Source: Sedimentisphaerales bacterium (lineage in GTDB: Bacteria > Planctomycetota > Phycisphaerae > Sedimentisphaerales > SM23-30). From it: a stretch of DNA of 13,253 bases. The notes beneath the pieces were generated by a model. The model was not told where the DNA came from. It searched no databases and was given only the letters and a program-made list of their open reading frames with translations. The position numbers and the translations under genes were made by a program. The stretch lies in contig DAOWIP010000535.1 in the NCBI GenBank assembly GCA_030640865.1, positions 1 through 13,253 of the forward strand. The letters run 5' to 3'. Below are positions 7,141-13,253 of this stretch, one piece after another; positions within the stretch are counted from its first letter, which is position 1, and each line of letters opens with the position of its first letter.

Positions 7141-7165
7141 GCCCAAGACTGAAAAATTATCTTGT

Positions 7166-7876
7166 TTATCCTTTTTCTTGAGAATCGTTGGTTTTTCCTC
7201 CCCGGTTTTCCGTACCGGTCAGGAGTCGGGAGATATTGGCGCGGTGACGGAGGATAACCAGACCAGCCATGAGGCAACTGAAAACAAACAGCGGGATCAG
7301 ATTGATGAACCGCCATTCGGGTCTATCCACCCGCCAGATTATAACGGCGAAGGCGACAGGAAAAGCTACAGCGGTAATTATCGAGGCCAAAGACACATAA
7401 CGCCATACTCCCCAGGCAGCAACCCATAGGGCCAGCACAACCAGGCCGGTAAGCGTAAAATAGGGCCATATCCCCATAATCGCCCCAAGGGAAGTCGCCA
7501 CACCTTTGCCGCCCCGAAATCGTAGATATATCGAGAACATGTGGCCGAGTATGCATCCTGCCGCCACAATCAGCCAGGCAATCTGCGCTTCTGTCGGAAT
7601 GATGCCGTCCGAAGCCCCTTCGAATACGCTGTGCAGATACCGGCCTGTCCACCAAACCGGGACAAAACCTTTGGCCACATCGCAGATGAAGCAGACAAAG
7701 CCCCATTTTCGGCCGAGGACTCGACCGACGTTAGTTGAGCCGATGTTACCGCTGCCGTGTTCGCGGATGTTTACGCCTTTGACCTGTCCGATAAGATAGC
7801 CGAATGGTATCGCGCCTAAGAAGTATCCTAACAACGGAAGGATGAGAAAAACTGTTATGATAGTATTTCGGTCCAT
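7166..7876 (-). CDS. plsY: Glycerol-3-phosphate acyltransferase PlsY
   Basis: The 236-residue integral membrane enzyme transfers an acyl group from acyl-phosphate (made by PlsX) to sn-glycerol 3-phosphate, giving lysophosphatidic acid at the cytoplasmic membrane. The three cytoplasmic signature blocks are present: IREHGSGNIGSTNVGR (37-52), RGGKGVAT (121-128) and RHRANISRLLTGTE (210-223). About seven hydrophobic segments alternate with them. The protein is slightly longer than typical PlsY (about 200-220 residues), with a small extra loop around TGRYLHSVFEGASDGIIPTEAQ (77-98) and a short polar tail. I chose ATG 7876; an in-frame TTG at 7888 would add four residues. Neither has a strong Shine-Dalgarno sequence. 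The gene stands alone, with repeat-filled gaps on both sides and no plsX in view. PlsY enzymes are usually essential where no PlsB exists. Confidence 0.94.
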   Translation of the reverse strand: MDRNTIITVFLILPLLGYFLGAIPFGYLIGQVKGVNIREHGSGNIGSTNVGRVLGRKWGFVCFICDVAKGFVPVWWTGRYLHSVFEGASDGIIPTEAQIAWLIVAAGCILGHMFSIYLRFRGGKGVATSLGAIMGIWPYFTLTGLVVLALWVAAWGVWRYVSLASIITAVAFPVAFAVIIWRVDRPEWRFINLIPLFVFSCLMAGLVILRHRANISRLLTGTENRGGKTNDSQEKG

Positions 7877-8077
7877 ATTTGATACCAATCGGGTATTAGC
7901 ACTACAGCACGAGTTGTCAGGAAAACAACAGCAGTCATATTTGCGTAACTACTGATATGTTAGTAGGTTATATTGTTTCTTTCGCCCCTTTGGGCCTAAT
8001 AAAGAAATGGTGCGATTTCATCGGCACCCTACTTAATTGCTAAAACCGGAAACCATGCTTAATCTACGCATAAAGCA

Positions 8078-8125
8078 TGCCACCCATTGAGCCGTCCACC
8101 TCGAAGACTTGGTGGCTGCCACCCA
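8078..8125 (+). repeat. GCCACCCA repeat family, plsY upstream side
   Basis: TGCCACCCATTGAG (8078-8091) and GTGGCTGCCACCCA (8112-8125) are, respectively, a near-exact and an exact match to sequences at 7082-7095 and 7077-7090 on the other side of plsY. Between them CCACC and GGTGG can pair around a 10-base loop. Confidence 0.6.
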
Positions 8126-8173
8126 ACATTTGGCAAACCCTAAATAATTATTTCAACAGACCACTACTGATTT

Positions 8174-8197
8174 ACTCATACACTCATACACTCATAC
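8174..8197 (-). repeat. Octamer tandem repeat: (GTATGAGT) x3 on the minus strand
   Basis: Three perfect copies of ACTCATAC on the plus strand (GTATGAGT on the minus strand) begin three bases after the TAA stop of the UPF0104-like gene. A single GTATGAGT also occurs at 9409-9416. The unit differs from the arrays at 6971-6994 (GTATAAGA) and 5020-5035 (GTATGGGT) but fits one consensus, GTATRRGW. Confidence 0.8.
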
Positions 8198-8199
8198 AT

Positions 8200-9231
8200 T
8201 TACACATTTTTTTTCTCACTGATTTGTTTAGCAAGTTCACTTCTTTTGGGCAGATGCCCGCCGAAGATCGGTACCAAGGCACCAGGCAGAGAGCATAGAC
8301 ATATCATAATTCGGATCAGCAGTGCCAGTGCAACGGCCTGGCCGATGGCCCGGCCGGGGGCGTCCGGATTGATTACGAGACAAAACAGATACTTGACGCA
8401 GTTTTCAATAATTCCGATCCCGCCGGGTACGGGGATGGCGGCACTGATTACCCAGATAACAGGCATTATAATAAGGCACTGAACGAAGGTAACCTTTTCA
8501 AGATGCAGTGAACGAGTCAATAGCCAGATGGCCACAATCGAGAGTCCCTGGATCAGAGCTGTTAATAGCAAGGAAATCAAGACGACCTGTTTGTGATGGC
8601 GATAGATACGGATCGCATCGTCGATTTGACGGAGTGCCTTCTCAAATGGGAGTTTCTGTAAAATATGGCTGATCATCAGGACCCGCCGCACATGTCGGCT
8701 CAGGAAAATTGTCGAACCTGCCACCATTGCCAGAAATATAAGCCAGACCAGCCAGCGGATCTGCAATCGTTGGCCGCTGTCCATTTGCGGTCCCAATTCC
8801 GGACTGATAAACAGACTGGCAATTCCGGCTACGAGGATCATTCCGATCAGCCCAATCAGCCTGTCAACAAAGACGGTTACAGCAGCCTCGACCCGGAGAT
8901 GCTTTTCGCTGTGGTGGGTGATATACCAGCCCTTTAGCAGGTCGCCGCCGACGGCGCCGGGCATAAAGTTGTTGTAGAACAAGCCCATATATGTCAGACG
9001 GATGGCCTGGAACTGTGAGATATAAATACCCTGCACACGCAGGAGCAATACCCAGCGACTGGCTAACAATGTCTGGGCCACGAAATACAGCAGTACCGCG
9101 GTTAGAACGCAGTACCAACTGACCTGGCGGATTGTCTGCCGAAATGTTTCTTTTGGGGTCGAATAAACCAGAAAACCCAGCGCCAGAATCGCTACGGCGG
9201 TCCAGAGGAAGGTCTTGATTTTATGTTTCAT
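8200..9231 (-). CDS. Lysylphosphatidylglycerol synthase TM-region / UPF0104 family membrane protein (flippase-like)
   Basis: The 343-residue multi-pass membrane protein has the signature blocks of the family that includes the membrane half of MprF and AglD-like proteins: NNFMPGAVGGDLLK (87-100) after the second to third hydrophobic segments, VDRLIGL (122-128), and PVPGGIGIIE (267-276). Length agrees with stand-alone members. MprF's membrane domain flips aminoacyl-lipids; stand-alone homologues often sit near lipid or glycan genes and are thought to move or modify polar lipids. The substrate here is unknown, but location near plsY and a GT-C enzyme fits envelope lipid work. The start is ATG 9231, preceded by GGGAG at a 5-base spacing; an upstream in-frame TTG at 9249 lacks such support. 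The C-terminus is short, charged and cytoplasmic. A candidate promoter lies at 9310-9338. Confidence 0.86.
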   Translation of the reverse strand: MKHKIKTFLWTAVAILALGFLVYSTPKETFRQTIRQVSWYCVLTAVLLYFVAQTLLASRWVLLLRVQGIYISQFQAIRLTYMGLFYNNFMPGAVGGDLLKGWYITHHSEKHLRVEAAVTVFVDRLIGLIGMILVAGIASLFISPELGPQMDSGQRLQIRWLVWLIFLAMVAGSTIFLSRHVRRVLMISHILQKLPFEKALRQIDDAIRIYRHHKQVVLISLLLTALIQGLSIVAIWLLTRSLHLEKVTFVQCLIIMPVIWVISAAIPVPGGIGIIENCVKYLFCLVINPDAPGRAIGQAVALALLIRIMICLCSLPGALVPIFGGHLPKRSELAKQISEKKNV

Positions 9232-9309
9232 TATAGCTCCCGGACTCAACCCTGACGGGAATAAGAGTCCCCGGTTTGCCGTTTTTTGTCGTCATTCGTG
9301 GTGTCAGGC

Positions 9310-9338
9310 ATTATATATTTACTCTCTCAAAAGAGCAA
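9310..9338 (-). promoter_or_regulatory. Candidate promoter for the UPF0104-like gene
   Basis: On the minus strand TTGCTC (9338-9333, keeping the TTG of TTGACA) is followed by a 17-bp spacer and a perfect TATAAT (9315-9310). The predicted start is near 9303, giving a leader of about 70 bases to the ATG at 9231. That leader includes the inverted repeat GGACTC (9242-9247) / GAGTCC (9265-9270) beside the ribosome-binding site. Confidence 0.5.
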
Positions 9339-9340
9339 TG

Positions 9341-9355
9341 ACGGTTTTTGACCGT
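9341..9355. promoter_or_regulatory. Inverted repeat between the divergent promoters
   Basis: ACGGT (9341-9345), loop TTTTG, ACCGT (9351-9355), flanked by sequence extendable with a G-T pair (TGACGGT / ACCGTTA). It lies just outside the -35 of the leftward promoter and about 20 bp before the -35 of the rightward one, a position suitable for a shared operator. No known operator consensus was recognised. Confidence 0.3.
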
Positions 9356-9373
9356 TATCAAAAGCGGTTTTAT

Positions 9374-9402
9374 TTGACAGAATGCCAACTGTAGGGTATG
9401 GT
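9374..9402 (+). promoter_or_regulatory. Candidate promoter for the HEAT-repeat gene
   Basis: A perfect TTGACA (9374-9379), a 17-bp spacer and TATGGT (9397-9402, 4 of 6 to TATAAT) point rightward. The start would be near 9409, leaving a leader of about 90 bases to the GTG at 9500. A single GTATGAGT octamer lies at the predicted start (9409-9416). Confidence 0.5.
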
Positions 9403-9499
9403 TAAAATGTATGAGTGTGTTGGAATTGTTTTTGTGGGTTGTCCCTGTAAAATGGTTCCGTCGCAAACCTGATGACTGTTTTGTTTGGAGTTACAGTTA

Positions 9500-12091
9500 G
9501 TGTCGTCTGGAATGAGTACAGGATTGAAGGTCTCGCTTACCTTACTTTGTTGGGCCGGATTGCTATGCGCCGCAGTTGAAGCCCAGACTCCGCCGCCGGC
9601 ACCGGAAAAATCCTCCAAGAATGATCTGATGATCCAGGTGGTTAGCAATCCGGATACTCCGCTGGGACTGCGTCAGGCCAACGCCCAGGCCCTGTTGCAG
9701 GACCCCCAGGCTCACTCGGCCCTGATCGAGCTATTTCAGGCAGAGCCCGATAACGAAAACATTGTCACCAGGATTATCATCTGTCAGGCGATCGCCGCAT
9801 TGAACGATGAATCTGTTATCGACCAGCTGGCGAGAGTGGTTCCCAAGAACTTTATTGAGCCGCTTTTTCAGGCGCTTCTTTCCAGTCATGCCGAACTGTC
9901 TTCGTGGGCGGCACAGGCTCTGGTAAAGTGCCACGACGGTGTATCAGAGCGGCTGGCCGGACTGGTTGTCGATACATCAGAAACTCCCGCTCATCGTTTG
10001 GCGGGCATCATTGCCCTTAAACTGATTATTAATCGCCAGTCTGTACTGACGTTGGCGGGGTTGTTAAACGATAACGATGCCGAGGTTCGCGGCCGAGCCG
10101 CGGCCGCACTATCTGAAATGCTGTATATGCCTGATCCACTGGATGACGAACATTTTCTCAATAGTATCCTGCCCCAACTGCGGAAGATGAACGAACCTGC
10201 TTTTCTATTGTGGCTTATGGGTCGCCAGAGAACGCGTCTTCGCGACATTAATCTTCGTCAGCATCAGGACCAACAGGAAACGGCACTTTGGCGGGAGCGG
10301 TTTTTCCAGGCCCAGACGGAGAAATTCAATCTTCTGGTCAGTCCTGATGAAAAACTGAAGTTTCTGAAAGGCTATCTTGTCGATCAGCAGGAAGACCTGC
10401 TACGGATTTGGGCCTTGGAGAGGATAAACGAGTGGTGTAAAACCGCCTCGGTCCGTGTCGGCCCGGTTGCCCAACAGCTCGTGGAGCTTTTACCACGCTT
10501 CATCGTTGACAATCAGCCTCAGGTAAGGCGATTAACCGCGACGGCACTGGCCCAGTTAGATTATAAGATCGTCCATCCTGCCGCGAAGGCACTTCTTGAG
10601 CAGTTGAAAAAAGAAACCGATCCTGCTGTGCAGGCAGCTTTATTGAGTACTTTAGGTACATTGGAATCAGTTCCGGCTCTCGATCAGGCACTGAAACTGC
10701 TGGCGGAGAACCCCGTCAGGCAGGTTGATATCGTAGCACAGGAGGCTGCTCGATCCGTGGGGAAAATCTGTGGCGCCCAAGCCAAAATAATTTCTACCGA
10801 GCAGATTGAACAGGTAGCCGCGTGCCTTGCTCAAAGCTATCCCCATAGGCCCAATTCCGCTGGTCTCCGCGGCGAATGGCTCCAGGCTATGAAAAGAATA
10901 GCCGAGCAGGAAAAGTTTCGTCCGCAGGCGGGCAAATATTTTGAAAAAATCCTGATTCAGGCTCTGGACGATCCTGATCCGAGTGTTTGCAGCCCTGCTG
11001 TGTATGCCTTGTCTGAACTACTCGATCGTGATGTTCTGCCGCTGCTGCTGACAGAACCGAGAAACCTGCTCGATAATAAGGACAACGAGGAAAATACTGC
11101 GCGTTTTGCAACCGTGCGTTTTGCGGTGGTTACCGCTGTCGAAAAATTTGGCGGCGCCGAATATCTGGCTCCCCTCCGACGCCAGCTTGGTCAGGAAACC
11201 GACCCGGATGTAGTCCAACGGATTCAGGGAGCCTTCCTGAAAATACTGGAGTCCCTTGGCCTGGATGAAGTTCACCAGTGGGCATTGCAACTGCAAACCG
11301 TCGGCGATAAAGAAGAATTATTGCGTGTGGAGGTAATTCGGATACTGTGGGACAAGATAACAAAATCCAAAACCGCCGGCGCCGTTGTAAAACTCGATTA
11401 CGAGAAATTTGCCCTGTCCCGGCAGGCCGAGATTGCCGAACAGAAAAATCTGCCCCTCCAGGCGGTGAAATGGTACCAGAAATTATTAGCCCTGAAAGTT
11501 CCTGAAGAACATAAAGATAACTATCGGGAAAAAATTATCTCTCTGTCCCTGGCTAACGATAGTAAAGAGATTCTGCAGGTGGCCCAGGTCGCGATGGTTG
11601 AAGTTATTAAACGGCGTCCGACTGTACTCACCCGGATTGCGCATACCTGCGACGCCTTAAGCCTCAGTGATGATAAACAGTTACTACGCCGGGCAGAGAT
11701 AATCGCCGCTCTGATAATACCACTGCCTTCGCAGACGTTACCCTCTTCGGAAATAGCCCGGAGTTGGCAAAGGCGAGCCAATGAAACCGCCCTTGCCTTG
11801 ATTGATCGGCAGGAAAAACTGTTGTCCGAAACCGGCAAAGAAAACCCCGAAGCAATCAAGATGTTGGCCCGTTTGGATAGCAGGCTTACCAGTTACCCTT
11901 CGTTCGAGGTCCCTGTCCAAAAACGACAGGAGGCGTTAGAGAAGTTACGCTCGATTATCCAGTCGGTACCAGAAAAGGCTGATTCCAAACCGGACACCGA
12001 GCGGATGCCAAAAGCCGACGATAAGGAACAAAAGAAATCGTCGAAAAGTCCCGGTGCTGACGCCGGCGCCAAAAGCTCAACTCGACCGTGA
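9500..12091 (+). CDS. Secreted HEAT-repeat protein of unknown function
   Basis: From GTG 9500 (GGAG nine bases upstream) the product has 863 residues; ATG 9512 is an alternative, giving four fewer. A signal peptide is clear: K10, hydrophobic VSLTLLCWAGLLCAAVEA (11-28), and probable cleavage after AVEA before QT, so it should be exported, in a Gram-negative cell to the periplasm. The mature part is mostly alpha-helical HEAT-like repeats, seen as recurring helix pairs with DxxxxVRxxAAxAL-type cores: DNDAEVRGRAAAALSEM (around 190-205), DNQPQVRRLTATALAQL, DDPDPSVCSPAVYALSEL. Around 637-665 a TPR-like pair appears (AEIAEQKNLPLQAVKWYQKLL). The last ~40 residues are a Lys/Ser/Asp-rich, probably disordered tail. 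No catalytic motif is visible; a scaffold or binding role is likely. The next gene shares its direction and would be about 20 bp away without the intervening repeat element. Confidence 0.8.
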   Translation: MSSGMSTGLKVSLTLLCWAGLLCAAVEAQTPPPAPEKSSKNDLMIQVVSNPDTPLGLRQANAQALLQDPQAHSALIELFQAEPDNENIVTRIIICQAIAALNDESVIDQLARVVPKNFIEPLFQALLSSHAELSSWAAQALVKCHDGVSERLAGLVVDTSETPAHRLAGIIALKLIINRQSVLTLAGLLNDNDAEVRGRAAAALSEMLYMPDPLDDEHFLNSILPQLRKMNEPAFLLWLMGRQRTRLRDINLRQHQDQQETALWRERFFQAQTEKFNLLVSPDEKLKFLKGYLVDQQEDLLRIWALERINEWCKTASVRVGPVAQQLVELLPRFIVDNQPQVRRLTATALAQLDYKIVHPAAKALLEQLKKETDPAVQAALLSTLGTLESVPALDQALKLLAENPVRQVDIVAQEAARSVGKICGAQAKIISTEQIEQVAACLAQSYPHRPNSAGLRGEWLQAMKRIAEQEKFRPQAGKYFEKILIQALDDPDPSVCSPAVYALSELLDRDVLPLLLTEPRNLLDNKDNEENTARFATVRFAVVTAVEKFGGAEYLAPLRRQLGQETDPDVVQRIQGAFLKILESLGLDEVHQWALQLQTVGDKEELLRVEVIRILWDKITKSKTAGAVVKLDYEKFALSRQAEIAEQKNLPLQAVKWYQKLLALKVPEEHKDNYREKIISLSLANDSKEILQVAQVAMVEVIKRRPTVLTRIAHTCDALSLSDDKQLLRRAEIIAALIIPLPSQTLPSSEIARSWQRRANETALALIDRQEKLLSETGKENPEAIKMLARLDSRLTSYPSFEVPVQKRQEALEKLRSIIQSVPEKADSKPDTERMPKADDKEQKKSSKSPGADAGAKSSTRP

Positions 12092-12106
12092 GCACTATAA
12101 ATAACT

Positions 12107-12281
12107 GGAGTTTGGCAAAATGGCGATTAGGCATATTTTTTTGGAACATCAATTTAAAACTATATTTCGCAGAAAGATAATAAGTTCTTGATACTAATAC
12201 GGTTACGGGATTAGTAAAGAAATTTCCAAAGCCAAATTTCTTTACTAATGTATGCCTAACCTCCATTTTGCAAAAGTTTTG
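12107..12281. mobile_element. MITE-like element with 25-bp terminal inverted repeats and 9-bp flanking direct repeat
   Basis: The sequences at 12111-12135 and 12251-12275 are inverted copies matching at 22 of 25 positions (shared parts GCAAAATGG and TTAGGCATA). Just outside, TAAATAACT occurs at 12098-12106 and again at 12282-12290, as expected for a target-site duplication, although 4 and 6 unmatched bases lie between it and the inverted repeats. The ~165-bp interior-plus-ends has no open frame of note, is AT-rich and includes a 16-bp hairpin next to the right end. These are the properties of a non-autonomous miniature inverted-repeat transposable element. The transposase family cannot be told. 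Only one copy is in this window. Confidence 0.6.
12210..12249. repeat. Perfect 16-bp AT-rich hairpin inside the MITE-like element
   Basis: ATTAGTAAAGAAATTT (12210-12225) and AAATTTCTTTACTAAT (12234-12249) are exact reverse complements around the loop CCAAAGCC. It ends one base before the right terminal inverted repeat, so both structures may fold together in RNA. The stem is AT-rich and has no T-run after it, unlike a standard terminator. Confidence 0.9.
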
Positions 12282-12303
12282 TAAATAACTTTCGGATATG
12301 ATT

Positions 12304-13125
12304 ATGTTTGAAGAACTTGCGTATTCTCTGAAACCGCTGTGCAAGCGGTTAATTATCATTGTCGTACTGGTCCTGCTGGCCTGGCTGGGGTATGAAGGTT
12401 TCCGTCGGATTGGCAGTTCACTTGAGGTGAAACATCCGCATCCTACCGATCCGGCCGAGACTACGGGTCGTTTTTTTCAGTCTCTTGCCGGCGGGGATTA
12501 CCAGCAGGCGTATGGGTTGCTGGTAGCTTCTCTCAAGGCGGCTACTTTGGTTGGACAGCAGAGTCGGGTTGAGGGTTACTTTCCTCATTTTGCCCGCATT
12601 GCCGACTATTTCCGCAAATACGCGGGTGAGGATTTCATAGCAAATATGCAAGTTTCCGCTGACGGCCGACGTGTTACATTTGCCAACGATATTACCCTGA
12701 CAGTTCAGTTGGAGGCCACGCGAGGTTCCGATAAGGAAAATCATTACGGCATTCGTCGGATCAATGAATTTCCTATCGACGCGGCCCCGAAGATGGGTGT
12801 AGAGAAATACTATCGCGGCCTGGGGCGGACTATGGAGGGTCTGGATAGTTCAAGCGGGACAGATGAGATTAACGACGTTTCCGAAGTCATTCGGCCCCAC
12901 CCCGGCGAATCGGAACGAGAAACACAACGGCGATGGTTCGAATCCTTCAAATGCGCTCCACAACTGGATACTCGCCACAGTATTCTGGAATGGATTATAA
13001 AACGGTACGGCTCCGAGCCGCTCACGCGGAAGTTTTTGACTGAGTTGGCTGCCGATGAAAAACAGCCCGCTCATCTGCGCAGTCTGGCCCGCCAAACGCT
13101 CGACCACTATAGAGAACAAGAATAG
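12304..13125 (+). CDS. Membrane-anchored protein with an NTF2-like (DUF4878-type) region, function unknown
   Basis: The 273-residue product starts with one membrane segment (RLIIIVVLVLLAWLGY, about 15-30), with basic residues before it, so the remainder is probably extracytoplasmic. The next region, PAETTGRFFQSLAGGDYQQAYGLL (50-73), matches the opening helix pattern of small NTF2-like domains, in which a FFxxLxxGDYxxAYxLL stretch is typical. The strands to about residue 155 fit a compact alpha/beta fold. The C-terminal third (SERETQRRWF to the end) is helical and ends with a HEAT-like helix. No catalytic residues are apparent. I prefer ATG 12304 because CGGA lies 7 bases upstream; ATG 12298 would add two residues but has no spaced ribosome-binding site. 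It follows the HEAT-repeat gene in the same direction, separated by the MITE-like element, so a shared envelope role is plausible but unproven. Confidence 0.7.
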   Translation: MFEELAYSLKPLCKRLIIIVVLVLLAWLGYEGFRRIGSSLEVKHPHPTDPAETTGRFFQSLAGGDYQQAYGLLVASLKAATLVGQQSRVEGYFPHFARIADYFRKYAGEDFIANMQVSADGRRVTFANDITLTVQLEATRGSDKENHYGIRRINEFPIDAAPKMGVEKYYRGLGRTMEGLDSSSGTDEINDVSEVIRPHPGESERETQRRWFESFKCAPQLDTRHSILEWIIKRYGSEPLTRKFLTELAADEKQPAHLRSLARQTLDHYREQE

Positions 13126-13253
13126 AAAAAAAATGCCTTGCCGATCATTTTGTCTCTTGGGACAAATGTGTCTTCCTGATTCTTTCTGCTTACAATAACT
13201 CCGTTTTTGTCCCCGTCAATTTCCTTGATAATGCCTACCATCGCTCGTTCGTC
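13107..13253 (-). CDS. C-terminal fragment of a convergent gene, possibly S26 signal-peptidase-like
   Basis: Reading leftward from the window edge, one frame stays open for 48 codons to a TAG at 13109-13107. It contains VGIIKEIDGDKNGVIVSRKN followed by EDTFVPRDKMIGKAFFFY. The end resembles the last strands of type I signal peptidases and relatives, where SRxWGFVPxxxIVGKAFxIY-like text is common, but the preceding GDNxxNSxDS catalytic-box text is not seen and would lie here or upstream. Codon use and residue mix look like real protein. It overlaps the end of the plus-strand gene by 19 bp (tail to tail). The start and most of the gene are outside the window. The family is tentative. Confidence 0.4.
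   Translation of the reverse strand, partial: DERAMVGIIKEIDGDKNGVIVSRKNQEDTFVPRDKMIGKAFFFYSCSL

Larger units (their letters stand above)
7877..8199. other. Gene-free 320-bp region upstream of plsY, rich in hairpins and repeats
   Basis: I see no coding potential here. Going rightward it holds TTTCTTT (7976-7982) / AAAGAAA (8001-8007), enclosing GCCC (7984-7987) / GGGC (7992-7995); GGTGC (8009-8013) / GCACC (8024-8028); CATGCTT (8054-8060) / AAGCATG (8073-8079); the GCCACCCA repeats (8078-8125), with CCACC (8096-8100) / GGTGG (8111-8115); then the octamer array at 8174-8197. The hairpins could terminate the 8200-9231 gene or sit in a long plsY leader. No known riboswitch pattern was recognised. 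Confidence 0.55.

Noticed and set aside
7893..7920. Promoter for plsY (CTGACA, 16 bp, TAATAC on the minus strand)
   Set aside because: The -10 matches at only 3 of 6 positions and the leader would be only about 10 bases; not better than chance in this AT-rich region.
7976..8028. Riboswitch or leader RNA upstream of plsY
   Set aside because: Two small hairpins are present, but no conserved riboswitch core was recognised, and the neighbouring sequence is built from interspersed repeats.
8174..8197. Possible CRISPR array
   Set aside because: The repeat unit is only 8 bp with no spacers, and no cas gene is in view.
12199..12207. ACGGTTACG shared with 423-431
   Set aside because: A single 9-base match in 13 kb between otherwise unrelated contexts is expected by chance.
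12210..12249. Rho-independent terminator for the HEAT-repeat gene
   Set aside because: The stem is AT-rich and not followed by a T-run on the plus strand; it is better explained as part of the MITE-like element.
13142..13166. Terminator hairpin after the NTF2-like gene
   Set aside because: The CATTTTGTC / GACAAATG stem needs a bulge and lies inside the probable convergent coding frame; no clean T-run follows.

Overview
The window reads as bacterial chromosome of moderate G+C with mostly ordinary genes and unusually repeat-rich intergenic DNA. My best guess is a Planctomycetota-type bacterium, perhaps Phycisphaerae. This rests on the RHS/YD-repeat remnant, the large secreted HEAT-repeat protein, a probable siroheme-decarboxylase (AhbB-type) gene remnant, and simple and palindromic repeats between nearly all genes. 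It is an inference; no rRNA or other marker is present.

Layout. Positions 1-608 are a degraded zone: the 3' part of an RHS/YD-repeat gene that loses its reading sense inside a low-complexity T-rich repeat, then the first ~35 codons of an AhbB/Lrp-like gene that stop at a short palindromic repeat. From 620 to 9231 every recognisable gene is on the minus strand. Read 5' to 3' on that strand they are: a multi-pass membrane protein related to lysylphosphatidylglycerol synthase/UPF0104 flippase-like proteins (9231-8200), PlsY acyltransferase (7876-7166), a GT-C-type membrane glycosyltransferase (6963-5068), a PcrA/UvrD helicase (4947-2788), GTP cyclohydrolase I FolE (2655-2083) and a secreted family C69 Ntn peptidase (2053-620). 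Only folE and the peptidase are tightly spaced (29 bp); the other gaps are 120-320 bp and hold repeats or candidate promoters. A divergent control region (about 9232-9499) then leads to a plus-strand pair: a secreted HEAT-repeat protein (9500-12091) and a membrane-anchored protein with an NTF2-like region (12304-13125). At the right edge the C-terminus of a convergent minus-strand gene, possibly a signal-peptidase-like S26 protein, is cut by the window end.

How the genes work together. Most are housekeeping and envelope functions: PlsY makes lysophosphatidic acid, the UPF0104-like and GT-C proteins act in membrane lipid or glycan metabolism, PcrA/UvrD acts in repair and replication, and FolE opens pterin/folate synthesis. 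I see no defence island, biosynthetic cluster, CRISPR array or RNA gene. The unusual content is between genes. There is a probable ~165-175 bp MITE-like element with 25-bp terminal inverted repeats and a 9-bp flanking direct repeat, separating two genes that would otherwise be about 20 bp apart. A family of 8-bp tandem repeats (GTATRRGW) is homogenised separately at each site. Several palindromic repeat families recur between genes, and one copy lies exactly at a gene breakpoint.
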